Assembly: GCA_015063685.1 (NCBI GenBank)
Contig: SVTR01000016.1
Location: 1-64,000 of the forward strand
Direction of reading: 5' to 3'
Source: Oscillospiraceae bacterium
GTDB lineage: Bacteria > Bacillota > Clostridia > Oscillospirales > CAG-272
DNA: 64,000 nucleotides
Positions 50,568 to 59,622 of this stretch are shown piece by piece. How positions within the stretch are numbered: position 1 is the stretch's first letter; every line of letters starts with the position of its first letter. The translations under genes were made by a program, and so were the position numbers. The notes beneath the pieces were generated by a model. The model had not been told where the DNA came from. It was given only the letters and a program-made list of their open reading frames with translations, and made no database searches.

Positions 50568-51902
50568 ATGGGGCAATTTCGACAAGTTTATAATTTCAAA
50601 GATCCGGATGCCAAGGGACGCCTGTGCGTGCTGATCTTTACTGTGGTGGAGGGCTTTTTGACCTACATCACCACGGGCATTTTCTATACCGAATTTCTCT
50701 TAGAATACGGGATTGATATTGACGGCGCGGGTATCTTGTCCTTTATCCCCTATATCGCCAGTATGTTCGTGCTGTTTACGCCCGAGCTGCTCAACCGTTT
50801 CCCAAAGCGGCGCTGGATGCTGGGTATTTGTAAATTCTTGTTCTACTTTATCAATCTCGTGGGTCTCACCCTGCTGCCTTTGATGGTGGAGGGGAATACC
50901 GAGAGACTCATCGGTATGGGCATCCTGTCCTTCCTGGCCAGCCTTTTCAACGTGATCGCGACGGCAGGCTACGCCGCGTGGCACATTCGCTTCCAACCGG
51001 AGGAGGTGCGTGCTTATCACCTGTCGGTAAGCCAATTTGCCACCGCTATGATTGCTGGTGTTCTCATGCTCAGCGCGGGATGGCTTTGTGACAATTTGCC
51101 CTCCGGGTTCATTGTGGCATTGCGTTATTTCGCCTTCGGCCTCGGTGTCCTGGACGTGATCTTTTTGATGCTTCCTCGTGAGGTGGAATATCCCGTCATT
51201 CGCAGCCCGAAATTTTCGGATATTTTTTCAGTGCCCCTGAAGAATAAAAAATTCATGATGACCATGGTGATCGTATTCCTGTGGCAGTTTTCTATGTATT
51301 GCTATTCCTCCCAGCTGAATTTTTATATTCTGAATGATATCGGCATGACCCAGACCTTTTACAACATCATCATCTTCCTGTACGGCCCGTTTTTCATCAT
51401 TTGCATGAAGTTCTGGCGAAGGAGGATCGAGCGTACCTCCTGGTTTAAGGTCTTTGCCGCTGCGCTGCTCATTGTTGCGCCCCTGCAGATCGTCTATGGA
51501 TTCGTGCAGCCCGGGACCTTTACCATAGCTTCCTTGGGCTTGACCCTTCCTCTGTACGTTCCCTTGGTGTTGCTTGTCCGCCTGCCTCAGCATTTCGGCG
51601 GTGTGGGGCACAACGTAGCTTTCGCTAATTTCCAGTACATCAACATGCCCTTGACCAACCGCGATTGTTATACATCCTTCTACCAGATCGTCTTTAATCT
51701 GGGCGGTTTGACGGGCATGGGCTTTGGTATCATCTTTACGATGCTGACCAAGAATTTGTCTTTTACCGCCTTTGGTTATACCTACACCACAGGAACCCCC
51801 CTGTTGATCATGCTTTGCGGCGTGGTTCAGTTTATCATCATTGGATATATCTTTATCTTCCGCAAGCAATTGGAGCCTGATGCTTCGGTTGAGAGAGCAT
51901 AA
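50568..51902 (+). CDS. MFS transporter
   Basis: A 444-aa protein with 12 predicted membrane helices and a cytoplasmic central loop around 205-225. Segments such as FTVVEGFLTYITTGIFYTEF and FNVIATAGYAAWHIRFQPEE place it in the major facilitator superfamily, but no substrate motif is visible. It is 14 bases upstream of a Gfo/Idh/MocA oxidoreductase on the same transcript, so a sugar or sugar-acid substrate is a reasonable guess. AAGGACGG lies before the ATG. Confidence 0.8.
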   Translation: MGQFRQVYNFKDPDAKGRLCVLIFTVVEGFLTYITTGIFYTEFLLEYGIDIDGAGILSFIPYIASMFVLFTPELLNRFPKRRWMLGICKFLFYFINLVGLTLLPLMVEGNTERLIGMGILSFLASLFNVIATAGYAAWHIRFQPEEVRAYHLSVSQFATAMIAGVLMLSAGWLCDNLPSGFIVALRYFAFGLGVLDVIFLMLPREVEYPVIRSPKFSDIFSVPLKNKKFMMTMVIVFLWQFSMYCYSSQLNFYILNDIGMTQTFYNIIIFLYGPFFIICMKFWRRRIERTSWFKVFAAALLIVAPLQIVYGFVQPGTFTIASLGLTLPLYVPLVLLVRLPQHFGGVGHNVAFANFQYINMPLTNRDCYTSFYQIVFNLGGLTGMGFGIIFTMLTKNLSFTAFGYTYTTGTPLLIMLCGVVQFIIIGYIFIFRKQLEPDASVERA

Positions 51903-51916
51903 AGGAGGAAATGACA

Positions 51917-53158
51917 ATGACACGAAAATTAAAGATCGGCGTCTTTGGCGGCGCCCGCGGACGGGTCATGATCGAGGTGCTCATGTATCATCCCGATGCG
52001 GAGCTGGTGGCGGTTTGCGATAAGTATCAGCCCATCCTGGATTCCGTGGCCGCCAAGGCCAAGGAGTTGGGACAGACCGTGGCATGCTATCCCGACTTTG
52101 AGGATTTTATTCAGCATGACATGGACGCGGTGGTGCTGGCCAACTACGCCATTGAACACGCCCCCTTTGCCATTCGTTGCATGGAGGCGGGGATGCACGT
52201 CCTTTCCGAGGTGCTTCCCAGCGAGACTATGGCTCAGGCCGTGGAGCTCATTGAATGCGTGGAGCGAACGGGAAAGGTCTATGCCTACGCTGAGAATTAT
52301 TGCTATATGAACGATACCTTTGAGATGTGGCGCCGTTGTAAGGCGGGCGACATCGGAGAGGTGCAATATTGCGAGGCGGCCTATAAGCACGACTGCTCCG
52401 GCGGTTGGGTGGGCATCACCTACGGTGAGCGGGAGCATTGGCGCAACCATCTTATCCCCACCTTCTACTGCACCCATTCCCTCGGCCCCGTCATGATGAT
52501 GACCGGCGCACGACCTGTGCAGGTGGTGGGCTTTGAGAATCCCCCTTTGGATTGCTTTTTTGAGTTGGGTCACCCCGGCGGTCACGCCTCGGGTATTGAG
52601 ATGGTGACCATGGACAACGGCGCCGTGATCCACAGCGTCCACGGGCCCCTCAAATGCGAGCCTCCTGAGGTTAAGTACAACGTGTACGGTGCCAAGGGTG
52701 CCATGAGAGGTCAGGGCGGTCAGGTGTATTTCTACCGAGAGGGTGAGCATTACGGTCAAGGGGAGAGTCAGCAGTACGCACCCGAAAAGTTCGTTGCTCT
52801 GGACAAGGCTTTGGGCAGTGGTGTGGACACCCACGGCGGCAGCGACTTCTATCCTACCCATTGCTTTATTGAAAAGATCCTGGGCCGTCCCGACGGTCAG
52901 TGGTCTATTGACGTATATCAAGCGGTGGACATGGGTATTTGCGGTATTCTGGCTTACCGTTCCATCCTGAACGGAAACCAACCCGTGAAGGTTCCCAATC
53001 TTCGCAACCCCGAGGAGCGTGACGCCTATCGCAACGATCATGCCTGCACCAATCCCGCTGTGGCGGGAAATCAACTGATCCCTTGCTCCTCCTACGGCGA
53101 GCGAGACCTGCCCGACGAGCTGTTTGACAAGCTCAGAGCGCAGTGGGAGGGAAAATAA
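51917..53158 (+). CDS. Gfo/Idh/MocA-family oxidoreductase
   Basis: A 413-aa NAD(P)-dependent sugar oxidoreductase. The N-terminal Rossmann fold reads KIGVFGGARGRVMIEVLMYHP with a GGARGR loop in place of the usual GxGxxG, then AVVLANYAIEHAPFAIRCME. The catalytic EKP motif is replaced by EVLPSETM, so its Lys is missing, which makes ordinary dehydrogenase chemistry uncertain. The C-terminal beta-sheet domain follows from about 125. The ATG at 51917 is at proper distance from GGAGG; 51911 is too close. It shares the operon with the MFS transporter and ends in a strong terminator. Confidence 0.85.
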   Translation: MTRKLKIGVFGGARGRVMIEVLMYHPDAELVAVCDKYQPILDSVAAKAKELGQTVACYPDFEDFIQHDMDAVVLANYAIEHAPFAIRCMEAGMHVLSEVLPSETMAQAVELIECVERTGKVYAYAENYCYMNDTFEMWRRCKAGDIGEVQYCEAAYKHDCSGGWVGITYGEREHWRNHLIPTFYCTHSLGPVMMMTGARPVQVVGFENPPLDCFFELGHPGGHASGIEMVTMDNGAVIHSVHGPLKCEPPEVKYNVYGAKGAMRGQGGQVYFYREGEHYGQGESQQYAPEKFVALDKALGSGVDTHGGSDFYPTHCFIEKILGRPDGQWSIDVYQAVDMGICGILAYRSILNGNQPVKVPNLRNPEERDAYRNDHACTNPAVAGNQLIPCSSYGERDLPDELFDKLRAQWEGK

Positions 53159-53166
53159 ATATGAGA

Positions 53167-53200
53167 GGACTACACCCCCGAGGGAGTGTAGTCCTTTTTT
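53167..53200. terminator. Terminator shared by converging genes
   Basis: GGACTACAC / GTGTAGTCC with TTTTTT; the SpoIIE stop begins inside its T-run. Confidence 0.85.
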
Positions 53201-55907
53201 ACTTATTCTCGACTCGCACCGCGATGGCGGACAGATCGTCGGGGGATCCGGACGCAATGGCGCGACGCAGGATCTTGAGCCGCAGAGAATCCATGCTCTC
53301 GGGCAGGGGATCGGACAGAAGATCAATGAGCCAGGGGCATTCATCATTTCCATGGGTCACGCCGTCACTGACCATGACCACCACGTCACCGGGGTGCATC
53401 CTGAAGCGAAGTAATTGCGGATCGCTGTCCTTAAGGATCCCGATGGGCAGGGTTCTTGACCTCAGCTTGTAGACGCGTCCTCCGCGAACTACGTAGGTTG
53501 GCGCGGCGCCGTTTTTGGCAAAGACCGCTTGTCCGCTCATGAGATCCAGCTCCATGAGATCCACCGTGGCGGAGCATTCGCCGCCGGTGCCGTTGTTTTT
53601 CTGCCGGATGAAGCTGTTGAGCATCCGCACGGACAACTCCACGCGGTTGCCGGCTGATAGCATTTTTTCCAAAAACAGAGCGCAAATATCCGAGGTGAGA
53701 GAGGCATCCTCGCCGGAGCCCATGCCGTCGCTGATCAAGGCGTAGAAGCAGGCGTTTTCGCTTTTGAAGAGGGCGATATGATCCCCACAGGTGGCGGGGG
53801 GGATGTAGTCTCCATGCCCCTTTTCATTGGTCAAGGGCGCGGGAAGGGGGGCACCCTCACGGATATCAGCGGGCACCGTACTGCCTGCGTATACCGTGTC
53901 GTAAATGGCGGCGGAGGATAGCTGCATGACGGTGGAAAGGGAGGTGTCATCTGTGACCTCAAAGGTGGGAAATGTCAGGCGGGTGGCGCATATATCCTCA
54001 AAGGCGGTGTGCAGCTCCTTCAAGCTTCTTTCGCTTCGGTCAAAGTGATTTCCCCGCACAATGATGCGGCAATTTCGTTTCCCGCATACCACCACGCCAA
54101 GGACGGTTACCCCGCGAGTGGAGAGAAAATCAAAGATCCTGTCGGCGGCTTCCCGATTGCAGCGGTACTCCTCCTCGTCCTCGTCAAGGGTGTCACGGAT
54201 CAGATCCGCTACGGATTCATAGTCGGTGGCAAAGACCTCGGTCTTTTCGCTCTTGAGCAGATGCTCGGTCAGCTTGGCGCAGCGTGTGTTCACATCCTCC
54301 AAAATAGCAGACAGATGAAGACAGTCCGACACGGTTTCCGGAGGGAGACAGGAGATATCCGCTTTTCCCTTGTGATAGAGCTGAGTGGCCAGCCGCGCGG
54401 TGATAAGATCGGCGGGATGACACACCGCTTTGTCACATTGGTCCCGATGACGGCAACGGGCGCAATGACGATCCATCACCTCGTCGCACAGGCGCTTCAA
54501 TTCGTTCATTTGCGGCCTGCGCAGTTGTCCTGACAGATCGTAAAACATGCGGGAGAGAGAGGTAAAGGCGCCCGACAAGGCCTCCAGGCGGGATCTGTGT
54601 GCCTCAGCGCGGGTTCTTTGCTCCATGGCCGAGGTGAAGTCATTCATGGCCTCGGTGCGATCAGCCTCACGGTCGGCAGAAGGAAAGCGACAGCTGAGCT
54701 TTTGTAGGACGAGACAAATGGGAATGGTCAAAAGCATGGAGGGCAGGTAGGTGACCAGATTGGTGATCCCGCCGCCAAACATCGTCCAAAGCAAGGCGGC
54801 CATGCAACCGCTGACCGTAGCGACACGGTGAGACAGAAACCGAAGGGCACTATAGGCAAGCACACCTAAAATAAAGGCGGGAGAGAGCATGGGATCAGCG
54901 CCTAATCCACACAAAATGGCTACGATCATGCCGGGGATCATGCCCTTGCCGGCGGTGGTTCTCAACGAAAGCACCAGGGCAAGGATGGGGGCGATGCGTA
55001 CGGTGACGTAGGGACTCCAAAGAGATATCACGTGGACTCGGGCAGCCAGAGTACACAACAGGAGCAGTAAGAGCCCCGAGCAGAGGGTCAGGGCAGAGAA
55101 GCGCTCCAGAAGATGAGTATGGCCACGGCGAGGTAAGACGTCGGGAGCGCCTGAGGCAAACAGAAGTGCTTGTCCCTCGGATGTGAAGGAGAAGGACAAA
55201 AGATAAGTAAAGATGGGGGCGGCAACTACGGTCAGAAGAAAGGTGAGGAGATCATAAAAGGCAAAGCCGCCGGCAAACATCCCCCAAAGACCAAAGGCGA
55301 AGCCCCCCAGCGCGGAGGTCAGCATTTTCATGACCAAGGATTCACGGAACAAGGAGGATGAGGGGGCGGTGATCTCTTTCGTTGGGATTTCCGTGGGTTC
55401 TTCCTCCTTGATTTTGACGGGCGTATTGCGCTTGCCGTAGTAATAGTCTGTGGCAGTATCGCTCTCAGCATCAGGCGAACCCTTCCATAACCGATCTGTC
55501 AGCTCCTTCAGCCGGTCGCCTGCGGAGGGGGAGGATGCGGCTTTGGGTGGCTGATCAGATAATGTCAGATAGCCGAACATCATGCGAAACAAGAGAGTCA
55601 GGGTATAGACGATCCATCCTGACCAGAAGGGCAGAGGAAAGGTGGGATGGAAGGCCGACAGGCACAGGCCGATCCACGCATAGGGCGCCATGGTGCCGGA
55701 AGCGCAGATTACCGAAAAACCCAACGGCAATGCACCAAAGGGGAAGGCGCAGGTGCCCAGCAGATAGGACGCGCCCGTCAGGATCACCCCTCTGAGGAAG
55801 GCCGAAACCCTTGCGGCAGTTACGGTTCTGGCCCTATGAGAGCGCATACTGCCTGAATCCTTTCGAATCGACTGTCTTTGCCTGTTCGTGTTCGTCATAT
55901 GTTCCAT
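53199..55907 (-). CDS. spoIIE: Stage II sporulation protein E (serine phosphatase)
   Basis: A 902-aa membrane phosphatase that, in spore formers, dephosphorylates SpoIIAA and so activates sigma-F in the forespore. A basic N-terminus is followed by about 10 membrane helices (about 35-420, with a hydrophilic insert near 120-185), a central regulatory region with CARCRHRDQCDKAVC (a possible metal site, about 490), and the PPM phosphatase (about 690-902) with SDGMGSGEDASLTSDICALF and VVMVSDGVTHGNDE carrying the metal-binding Asp. AAGGAGG lies 10 bases before the ATG. It is a single gene with a Spo0A-like promoter and is the best evidence that the host makes endospores. Confidence 0.93.
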   Translation of the reverse strand: MEHMTNTNRQRQSIRKDSGSMRSHRARTVTAARVSAFLRGVILTGASYLLGTCAFPFGALPLGFSVICASGTMAPYAWIGLCLSAFHPTFPLPFWSGWIVYTLTLLFRMMFGYLTLSDQPPKAASSPSAGDRLKELTDRLWKGSPDAESDTATDYYYGKRNTPVKIKEEEPTEIPTKEITAPSSSLFRESLVMKMLTSALGGFAFGLWGMFAGGFAFYDLLTFLLTVVAAPIFTYLLSFSFTSEGQALLFASGAPDVLPRRGHTHLLERFSALTLCSGLLLLLLCTLAARVHVISLWSPYVTVRIAPILALVLSLRTTAGKGMIPGMIVAILCGLGADPMLSPAFILGVLAYSALRFLSHRVATVSGCMAALLWTMFGGGITNLVTYLPSMLLTIPICLVLQKLSCRFPSADREADRTEAMNDFTSAMEQRTRAEAHRSRLEALSGAFTSLSRMFYDLSGQLRRPQMNELKRLCDEVMDRHCARCRHRDQCDKAVCHPADLITARLATQLYHKGKADISCLPPETVSDCLHLSAILEDVNTRCAKLTEHLLKSEKTEVFATDYESVADLIRDTLDEDEEEYRCNREAADRIFDFLSTRGVTVLGVVVCGKRNCRIIVRGNHFDRSERSLKELHTAFEDICATRLTFPTFEVTDDTSLSTVMQLSSAAIYDTVYAGSTVPADIREGAPLPAPLTNEKGHGDYIPPATCGDHIALFKSENACFYALISDGMGSGEDASLTSDICALFLEKMLSAGNRVELSVRMLNSFIRQKNNGTGGECSATVDLMELDLMSGQAVFAKNGAAPTYVVRGGRVYKLRSRTLPIGILKDSDPQLLRFRMHPGDVVVMVSDGVTHGNDECPWLIDLLSDPLPESMDSLRLKILRRAIASGSPDDLSAIAVRVENK

Positions 55908-55955
55908 ATATTGATAGCCTCCTTGCCATATCCTTCTTTTTTGATGGGTACTTCT

Positions 55956-55987
55956 ATTATACTCGCCATCCTATACGAAATTTGTCA
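55956..55987 (-). promoter_or_regulatory. spoIIE promoter with 20-bp spacer and Spo0A-box-like sequence
   Basis: Leftward TATAAT (55956-55961) lies 20 bases after TGACAA (55982-55987), too far for a normal sigma-A site. TGACAAA differs at one base from the Spo0A box TGNCGAA, and TGTCGCA (plus strand, about 55997) is another near match. In B. subtilis, spoIIE is also read from a long-spacer promoter activated by Spo0A-P. Confidence 0.5.
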
Positions 55988-56059
55988 TTGTAAGGCTGTC
56001 GCATAAAGGATTGTTTCGTCATGGCTTGTCCGCTATCAGCGAAGCGGAGATACGGCTGC

Positions 56060-56094
56060 AAAAAGCACCCTTGCGCTTTGGCGCAAGGGTGCTT
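56060..56094 (-). terminator. Terminator of the SH3 lipoprotein gene
   Basis: AGCACCCTTGCGC / GCGCAAGGGTGCT with GCTTTTTGC on the minus strand, 20 bases after the stop. Confidence 0.75.
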
Positions 56095-56112
56095 GGTATT
56101 TATCATGCATTG

Positions 56113-57672
56113 TCAGGATACAAGGTAGTCAGCGCTGACGTAAGCAAAGCCGTCCTCGGTATTTTCCTCATAGACGATCTTGGCCCAGCCGTCAACGATC
56201 TCCATGACCTCCACGGTGTCACCTCTGACCAAAGCGCCGATGGGAGAATTACCTGCGGTGGTGGGGGCGACACGGACGTTCAAAGAGGAGTTGACGTCCA
56301 CGATCATGATAGTACCGCCGTTGGGTCCCAAGGGTCTTTCCAGCACCTCAAAGGTGTCGAAGCAGAGACCGTAGACGTAAAGGTCATCGTCCTCACCGTC
56401 AAAAATCTTTTCAAAGGTAGCCGTGATGGCGATCACATCGCCGGCCAAAGGAGGAATGATGGTGGTATAATCCAGGAAGATTCCGATATCACCCACCTCG
56501 ATATAGAGGGAATCGTCATCGCTTACAACCGTGCCGTAAACCGTGAAGGTCTTATCGGCATACAGGTAGGGGAAGCTCAAGAGCAGGGACGCCTGGGCAT
56601 CAACGTCTGCAACCTCGGGATCACCAATGACATAGTTGTCACCGTCCAGCGGCATCTGAGCGGCTTCGATCACACTGTCCATGGGAACATTGCCCTCAAA
56701 AATTGCCTCGTAGCTCTCCTCGATGTACTGATCCGCGTCCTCGGGAACAGTTACGGCGATATCGTCGTATACCGTGGCTTGGGTATATTCACACGTCAGG
56801 GTCATAGCCGAGGAATATTCGTCGCCGGGGATCTCGTGAACGAATGACAGATCATAATTTGAAACAAGACCTGCGGGGCTGATGGTGATTTTGCAAGCGG
56901 TGACGGTGGTGATGTCGTTGACCTCCTTGGCCTGCTCACTCAGGTCGGTGACGGTCAGTACCACAGAACCGTCAGCCTGCCGCTCACCGCTGAGACCCAC
57001 AAAGTCGTCTGCGGTCATTTGGAAGGAACCGTCGGTGCTTTCGGTGAAGCTTCCCACGGAAATGATGTCCATCAGCTCAGCGATCTGCTCCTTGGTGACG
57101 GTGATCACATACTTTTCGGCGGTGGTTTCATCCATGCCCATGCTTACGTAAGCCTTGTCTCCCAGAATGATGCAGGCATTATAGAGGCCTTCACTGCGGT
57201 TGATCTGCATATAGCCGGTGCCGTCGGTGACCACGGTGATTTCAATATCGGAGAAAAGGATGTCATCCCACTTGACCACGCTGTGCTGCGTGTTGGAGAA
57301 AGCGGTTTTGCCTTCGGACGCGGCGAGGGCAGATGCCAGCAGCTCCTTGGCGGCAGCCTCGTCCAGCGCGGTAGGCTCTGTGACGGCCTCGGTAGGTGCT
57401 TCGGTTACGGGTGCCTGGGTCTCGGGAGCCTCGGTTGCGGGAGCTTCCGTAGGTGCTTCTGTGGCGGGTGCCTGAGTCTCGGGAGCCTCAGTCGCAGGAG
57501 CGTCGGTAGACGCTTCGGTTGCGGGTGCCTGAGTGCCCACAGGGGCGGCCATGTTGGCGGATGTGTCGGTGGTGTCGGTTTCAGTGCCGTTTTGCTGGCA
57601 GGCGACCAGCAGGGTCAGAGACAGCACCAGTGCCATGACCGTCAGAAGAAGCTTTACTTGGGTGAATTTCAT
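56113..57672 (-). CDS. Lipoprotein with Pro/Thr/Glu/Ala repeats and a C-terminal SH3 domain
   Basis: A 519-aa lipoprotein (LVAC, Cys25). Residues 45-100 are a repeated linker of the type A-P-A-T-E-A-P / E-T-Q-A-P, about ten units, likely spanning the wall. A beta-rich body (105-330) resembles secreted proteins with a LppX/LolA-like shape but without a firm match. Residues 340-440 hold an OB-like stretch (YLYADKTFTVYGTVVSDDDS), as in proteins annotated for membrane trafficking. Residues 450-519 form a bacterial SH3 domain (DVNSSLNVRVAPTTAGNSPI; VEVMEIVDGWAKIVYEENTE). SH3b domains usually bind peptidoglycan or cell-surface peptides. Neighbour upstream is a foldase-like lipoprotein. Confidence 0.75.
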   Translation of the reverse strand: MKFTQVKLLLTVMALVLSLTLLVACQQNGTETDTTDTSANMAAPVGTQAPATEASTDAPATEAPETQAPATEAPTEAPATEAPETQAPVTEAPTEAVTEPTALDEAAAKELLASALAASEGKTAFSNTQHSVVKWDDILFSDIEITVVTDGTGYMQINRSEGLYNACIILGDKAYVSMGMDETTAEKYVITVTKEQIAELMDIISVGSFTESTDGSFQMTADDFVGLSGERQADGSVVLTVTDLSEQAKEVNDITTVTACKITISPAGLVSNYDLSFVHEIPGDEYSSAMTLTCEYTQATVYDDIAVTVPEDADQYIEESYEAIFEGNVPMDSVIEAAQMPLDGDNYVIGDPEVADVDAQASLLLSFPYLYADKTFTVYGTVVSDDDSLYIEVGDIGIFLDYTTIIPPLAGDVIAITATFEKIFDGEDDDLYVYGLCFDTFEVLERPLGPNGGTIMIVDVNSSLNVRVAPTTAGNSPIGALVRGDTVEVMEIVDGWAKIVYEENTEDGFAYVSADYLVS

Positions 57673-57710
57673 GGTGTTTTTTCCTTTCTTGATTGGTGAT
57701 ATGTGGAATT

Positions 57711-59531
57711 TTACGGAGCGGGAATGATAATTTGATATTTGGAGGTGTTGCCTTCAGAAGGAATCAAAACAATACCTGATCCTAAAGATGACGTGGTCTC
57801 GTCTTCCCATTTAGAGGAATTGACCTTGTCCTCCACGTTGTACTTTGTTTTGACTTCCTCAACCCAGTCCTCCAAACGCTCTGCGGCAAGCGCGGAACGG
57901 GCATTCATCATCCAGGTTTCTTCATTCTCTCTCTCATAATAGATGATGTAATAAACACCGTTGTCCTTAAGCATAGTAGCATCTCCGGGACGGTGATTTT
58001 CATCGTACAGCCACTTGGAGAAGGCGGAACCAATGGAAGAGGCGGATTTCTCGGTGATGTTCTCCTTGAGTGCGGAACCTCCCTCAGCGATGCAACCGAA
58101 CTCCACAGACAACTCATCAAATTTTTTGGCAGACATATTTGTGGAAAGCTCGGCATAAAAGTTGTTGGCTTTTTGCTCGCTGTCCAGCTTTACAAAATAA
58201 GCGTCCTTGGTTTTTTCATCGTCGATGACCATAACCTTGGTGACAGCGCACCATCTGTATTTGTTGGTTATCATATAAGATCCGCCGGAAGACGTGTGAT
58301 ATTGAACTTCCTCTCTTACCGTAAAATCACCGACTTTTCTGCCGGGGTCAAACAGCCATTTTTGAAGATCGGTAGCTGCATCGAAGGCGTCTTCATCGTT
58401 CAGATCAACGTAAAAATCCGAAACATCCAGGGAGATTTTGTTGATTTCAGAGCGCAGAGCGGACAGAATAGTCGTGAATATCTGATAGCCTGCTTTTTGA
58501 TAAGCATCGGTGTCAGAAGAAGAGAAGTGCGTACGATAACTCTGTTGCTCATCCTCCTGTGTTCCATTCTCATCTTGATGGTTTCCCAAGATTGGGTCAT
58601 CCAAAATTCTTTCCGCAACGGATGGCTTGATATCCAGGGTGGCCAACAGAGTTTCGAGTACCATAACCTTGGTTATCTCGCTTCCGTTGGGATCGGCAAT
58701 TTGGGCATCTGTGATTTTCGGCTTGTAGTTCTCATAAAATTTTTCATGAACCATATACTCAGCAAGCATAACCTTCAGCTCATCGGGAGTGGAACATCTT
58801 TCAGCTTTTTCACGGAGCCTTTCGTTTGCCAATACGTAAGAGTTGTAGTAGGTTTTGTAGAAGGCGCTTTTATGCTGATCACGGTACTCCACCAGCTCAC
58901 TATGAGTAGTGTCGATGGCGAGCTCTTCGCGCTTGAGACTTTCATATTTGGAGCCGAGGGTACGTTTTTCCATTGCCGAGCGAAGCTCATCCTCGGAAAC
59001 GTTGCTGCCGATGTAGGTTTTGATAAACTTCTTCAAGGACATATCCCTCGCCTCTGCGGTGGCCTTCAAATCGGCTATGTAAGCATCAACCTCAGCTTCA
59101 ACCTCCGTCTTCAGTGTGGAGGTCATGCCGGTTTCAAGGGCGCCCTCACAGTATACGATATATTGCTCGGCAAGCGTGTAGGCAGACAGAGAAAACTTGT
59201 TTGTGCCGACATAAGCGGGCAGCATGTAATATGCGTATTCATACGCGTCGGAGAAAGTCTTGGAATATCCGTAGGTATCCTCCAGCAGACCGTATTGATA
59301 ATACCAGTACTCGTTGGTAAGCTGTGACAGTCCGACCTGATATTGATAAACGGCAAACTCGTCAGCAGAAATATCATGATGCTTGCTTTGGATGATAACT
59401 GACGGAAGCTTTTCCTTTTCTACATCATCGTCGGTATTTTCTCTGCGAACGCCTTGGCAGGCAGTCAAAAGAGAGAGACAGAATAACAACGAAAGTGCGG
59501 CACAAAGGAATTTTTGAAGTGTAGTGTTCAT
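57711..59531 (-). CDS. PpiC/SurA-like lipoprotein (foldase-like)
   Basis: A 606-aa lipoprotein (LTAC, Cys25). The N-terminal half (50-300) is helical and resembles the SurA/PrsA chaperone region. Two later segments have the spacing of degenerate parvulin domains: DLQKWLFDPGRKVGDFTVRE (about 390) and IGSAFSKWLYDENHRPGDAT, followed by NGVYYIIYYE (about 530). Catalytic His of parvulins is not evident, so it may act only as a chaperone. The ATG at 59531 is selected because AAAGGA lies upstream; an earlier in-frame ATG overlaps this site. It lies 38 bases before the SH3 lipoprotein gene; the two may cooperate at the surface. Confidence 0.7.
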   Translation of the reverse strand: MNTTLQKFLCAALSLLFCLSLLTACQGVRRENTDDDVEKEKLPSVIIQSKHHDISADEFAVYQYQVGLSQLTNEYWYYQYGLLEDTYGYSKTFSDAYEYAYYMLPAYVGTNKFSLSAYTLAEQYIVYCEGALETGMTSTLKTEVEAEVDAYIADLKATAEARDMSLKKFIKTYIGSNVSEDELRSAMEKRTLGSKYESLKREELAIDTTHSELVEYRDQHKSAFYKTYYNSYVLANERLREKAERCSTPDELKVMLAEYMVHEKFYENYKPKITDAQIADPNGSEITKVMVLETLLATLDIKPSVAERILDDPILGNHQDENGTQEDEQQSYRTHFSSSDTDAYQKAGYQIFTTILSALRSEINKISLDVSDFYVDLNDEDAFDAATDLQKWLFDPGRKVGDFTVREEVQYHTSSGGSYMITNKYRWCAVTKVMVIDDEKTKDAYFVKLDSEQKANNFYAELSTNMSAKKFDELSVEFGCIAEGGSALKENITEKSASSIGSAFSKWLYDENHRPGDATMLKDNGVYYIIYYERENEETWMMNARSALAAERLEDWVEEVKTKYNVEDKVNSSKWEDETTSSLGSGIVLIPSEGNTSKYQIIIPAP

Positions 59532-59622
59532 GATTGAATCATCCTTTCTGAGCAATGTCCGTTTGATATGGAGTATACCATATTTTTATGAGAAAGTCAA
59601 TATATCTGCGGAATTTGACGGT

